From Christensenella sp. UBA1224 (GTDB lineage Bacteria > Bacillota > Clostridia > Christensenellales > Aristaeellaceae): a DNA stretch of 25,134 nt. Numbering within the stretch: the first letter of the stretch is position 1; each line of letters begins with the position of its first letter. Below the pieces are notes generated by a model that saw nothing but the letters and a program-made list of their open reading frames with translations, was not told where the DNA came from and made no database searches. The translations under genes and the position numbers were made by a program. This document shows positions 23,210 through 25,134 of this stretch, piece after piece. The stretch lies in the NCBI GenBank assembly GCA_002309235.1, contig DBXA01000024.1:2085-27218 (forward strand), in the 5' to 3' direction.

Positions 23210-23844
23210 AGACCTGGCTGAGCTTTGCGCTCCTGATACCGGTATGCGGCATGGTGCTGGGCCTCATGGGGAAAGGCTTCCTGTGCAACTGTGTTGTCAC
23301 CCTGTCCTGCGCTTTGATAGCGGCTCTGACAGGCCGCGGTGAGATGATGATACCGCTCATAGCAGCCTTTATCATAAGTGTACTGGGAGACTGGTTCATG
23401 AACCACAAATCAGGAAATACCATGAGGTATATCCTGGCGATCAGCCTGTTCTTTCTGGCTCATATAGGCTTTACTGTGTACGCTGCCAGCCGCTTTTCTG
23501 GTTCTGCGCGCATTTATATCTGCGGCGTGCTCCTGATGCTGCTCCTCGGCTGGTATATGGCCGGGAGAGTGCTCCCGAAGATCCCGGAGATACCGATGAA
23601 AGCGGCTGTGGCAGTATATGCCCTGGTCAGCCTGGTATCCCTTGTCTGCGCGGCTGCACTGAAGGGGAACGGTGCTTTTGAAACGCTCCTGTATTCCTTC
23701 GGCATAGCCATGCTCGTCGCGAGCGATCTTATGATCTGTGAAAATGATTTCGTTCACCACACCCGCTGCTTTGGCTATATCATGCCGCTTTATTACCTGA
23801 GTCATATCTTCATCGCGGCTTCTGCGGTTGCCGGAATGGCGTAA
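23206..23844 (+). CDS. YhhN/TMEM86-family membrane protein
   Basis: This 212-residue protein has about seven or eight hydrophobic segments and almost no soluble part. Signs of the YhhN (lysoplasmalogenase-like) family are LGDWFMNHK with the conserved Asp, FFLAHIGFTVYA, the LPKIPEIP segment, LVASDLMICENDF and YYLSHIFIA. Eukaryotic relatives cleave the vinyl-ether bond of lysoplasmalogens. Many anaerobic Clostridia contain plasmalogens, so a role in ether-lipid turnover is plausible but inferred. It overlaps tsaC by 4 bases (ATGA) and may be the end of the operon. Confidence 0.75.
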   Translation: MKTWLSFALLIPVCGMVLGLMGKGFLCNCVVTLSCALIAALTGRGEMMIPLIAAFIISVLGDWFMNHKSGNTMRYILAISLFFLAHIGFTVYAASRFSGSARIYICGVLLMLLLGWYMAGRVLPKIPEIPMKAAVAVYALVSLVSLVCAAALKGNGAFETLLYSFGIAMLVASDLMICENDFVHHTRCFGYIMPLYYLSHIFIAASAVAGMA

Positions 23845-23869
23845 GCATATCCGGAAAGGAGGGTATCCT

Positions 23870-25134
23870 GTGGCTGGCTTCGCTTTGGGATTGGATTTTG
23901 GAACGTTGTCTGTGCGTGCCCTTGCTGCCGAGATCGGTACAGGCCGGGAAGCGGGTACGGCTGTAATGGCATACCCCCATGCAGTCATGGACAGGTCCTT
24001 GCCCTGCGGGAAAGCGCTGGAACCCGGCTTTGCGCTGCAGCATCCGGGTGATTACCTGGATTGCATGGAGAAAGTCATCCCGCTGGCGATGCGGGAAGCG
24101 GGGATCACGGCGGATGATATCGTCGGTATCGGCATTGATTTTACCGCCTGCACCATGCTGCCGGTGGATAAAAGCCTTACGCCCCTGTGTATGAAGAAGG
24201 AATGGCAGGAAAACCCGCATGCCTGGGTAAAGCTGTGGAAGCATCACGGGGCTCAGGAGGAGGCAAACAGGATCAGCAGCATCCTCGGTGAACGGGGAGA
24301 TACCATTCTCAGGCGTTACGGCGGCAAGGCCTCCTCCGAGCGGATGTTTCCCAAGGTTTGGGAGACGCTCAACAAGGCGCCGGAGGTATACGCCGAGGCT
24401 GACAGCTTTCTGGAGGCAGGAGACTGGATCGTCGCTTGCCTAACGGGCAGGCTCTGCCGTTCCGGCAGTCTTGCCGGTTACAAAGCGCTCTGGAAGAAGG
24501 GACAGGGATATCCTGATAAGGCGTTCTTCAGAGCCCTTGATCCACGGCTTGAAAATGTGATAGAAGAGAAGTTCGCGGGCGAAGTCCTGACAGTCGGCAC
24601 GAAGGCCGGAACGGTGTGCGCGGAGGCTGCCGCAAGGTTCGGTCTGAGGGAAGGCACGCCTGTCGCGGTCTGCAATGTCGATGCCCATGTCGCTTTGCCT
24701 GCAGCCGGCATCACGGAACCCGGCGATATGCTCATGATACTTGGTACTTCCGCCTGCCATATCATGCTTGGAAAGGATGAACGCCTGATCACCGGCATGT
24801 GCGGCGTGGTGGAGGATGGCGTGGTGCCCGGGCTCACGGGATATGAGGCGGGACAAAGCTGCCTGGGCGACCATTTCGACTGGTTCGTGCACAAGCTTCT
24901 GCCGGAGGAGTATGCCGCGGAAGCTCGCGCGAGGGAAATGGACGCGCACACTCTGCTTTCGGAAAAGGCCGCCCGACTCCTGCCTGGTCAGAGCGGGCTC
25001 ATTGCGCTGGACTGGTGGAACGGGAACCGCTCCATTTTAGTGGATATCGACCTCACCGGCATGATACTCGGCATGACCCTGCAGACCCGGCCGGAGGAGA
25101 TCTACCGGGCGCTGATCGAGGCCACGGCCTACGG
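23870..25134 (+). CDS. araB: Ribulokinase AraB (3' end outside the window)
   Basis: This FGGY-family sugar kinase phosphorylates L-ribulose to L-ribulose 5-phosphate in arabinose use. About 421 residues are visible of the usual 530-560; the frame stays open to the last base. Motifs are LGLDFGTLSVRAL (ATP phosphate loop), GIGIDFTACTMLPVD, a WVKLWKHHGAQEEANRI helix, RYGGKASSERMFPK, EAGDWI, LAGYKALW, CNVDAHVALPAAG, LGTSACHIML and YEAGQSCLGDHFDWFV. All fit AraB better than xylulokinase or glycerol kinase. GTG 23870 follows AAGGAGG (23856-23862) by 7 bases. It may begin a sugar-use operon continuing to the right. It lies only 25 bases after the YhhN-family gene without a visible terminator. Confidence 0.93.
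   Translation, partial: MAGFALGLDFGTLSVRALAAEIGTGREAGTAVMAYPHAVMDRSLPCGKALEPGFALQHPGDYLDCMEKVIPLAMREAGITADDIVGIGIDFTACTMLPVDKSLTPLCMKKEWQENPHAWVKLWKHHGAQEEANRISSILGERGDTILRRYGGKASSERMFPKVWETLNKAPEVYAEADSFLEAGDWIVACLTGRLCRSGSLAGYKALWKKGQGYPDKAFFRALDPRLENVIEEKFAGEVLTVGTKAGTVCAEAAARFGLREGTPVAVCNVDAHVALPAAGITEPGDMLMILGTSACHIMLGKDERLITGMCGVVEDGVVPGLTGYEAGQSCLGDHFDWFVHKLLPEEYAAEARAREMDAHTLLSEKAARLLPGQSGLIALDWWNGNRSILVDIDLTGMILGMTLQTRPEEIYRALIEATAY

Noticed and set aside
1..25134. CRISPR array, tRNA genes, transposons, prophage or defence genes
   Set aside because: No regularly spaced repeats, cloverleaf, transposase, integrase or phage-like gene could be seen by reading both strands. The content is housekeeping.

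Overview
The window looks like chromosomal DNA from a G+C-rich member of the Clostridia (Bacillota). The evidence is a T-box riboswitch, strong AGGAGG-type ribosome sites, many TTG and GTG starts, a meso-diaminopimelate-type MurE (DNPR motif), a DivIB/FtsL-style division cluster and the rpmE-yqhQ-prmC-prfA-tsaC block. All recognisable genes lie on the + strand. There is no insertion sequence, CRISPR array, tRNA or rRNA.

Layout. Bases 1-318 hold the 3' end of an unrecognised gene, followed by about 540 bases with no convincing gene. At 853-1136 a consensus promoter drives a complete T-box leader with a tyrosine (UAC) specifier and its own terminator. It controls a class I/II aminotransferase and tyrS. 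From 3704 to 8991 eight tightly packed genes follow: yigZ, an RluA-type pseudouridine synthase, a Cof-type HAD phosphatase, trmL, a 69-residue membrane protein, a family 4 uracil-DNA glycosylase, a second UDG-fold protein lacking the Fe-S cysteines, and a GNAT protein. A double zinc-ribbon protein overlaps a metallophosphoesterase, and the pair ends in two back-to-back terminators.

From 10327 to 18675 lies a short division and cell wall (dcw) cluster: mraZ, an FtsL-like gene, murE, mraY, murD, divIB/ftsQ, ftsA and ftsZ. It has a repeat-rich mraZ promoter, a hairpin before murD and a separate strong promoter for ftsA-ftsZ. rsmH, the class B PBP (pbpB/spoVD), murF, ftsW/spoVE and murG are absent from their usual places.

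Next comes rpmE with its own promoter and a structured leader, a terminator, then yqhQ-prmC-prfA-tsaC and a YhhN-family membrane protein joined mainly by 4-base overlaps or very short gaps. A ribulokinase gene runs off the right end.

Most of the window is housekeeping: tyrosine supply and charging, RNA modification, DNA repair, peptidoglycan precursor synthesis, Z-ring assembly and translation termination. No wholly new system is evident. The points most worth checking are the tyrosine T-box over an aminotransferase, the in-phase repeats at the mraZ promoter, the reduced dcw cluster, the UDG pair and the duplicated zinc-ribbon protein.
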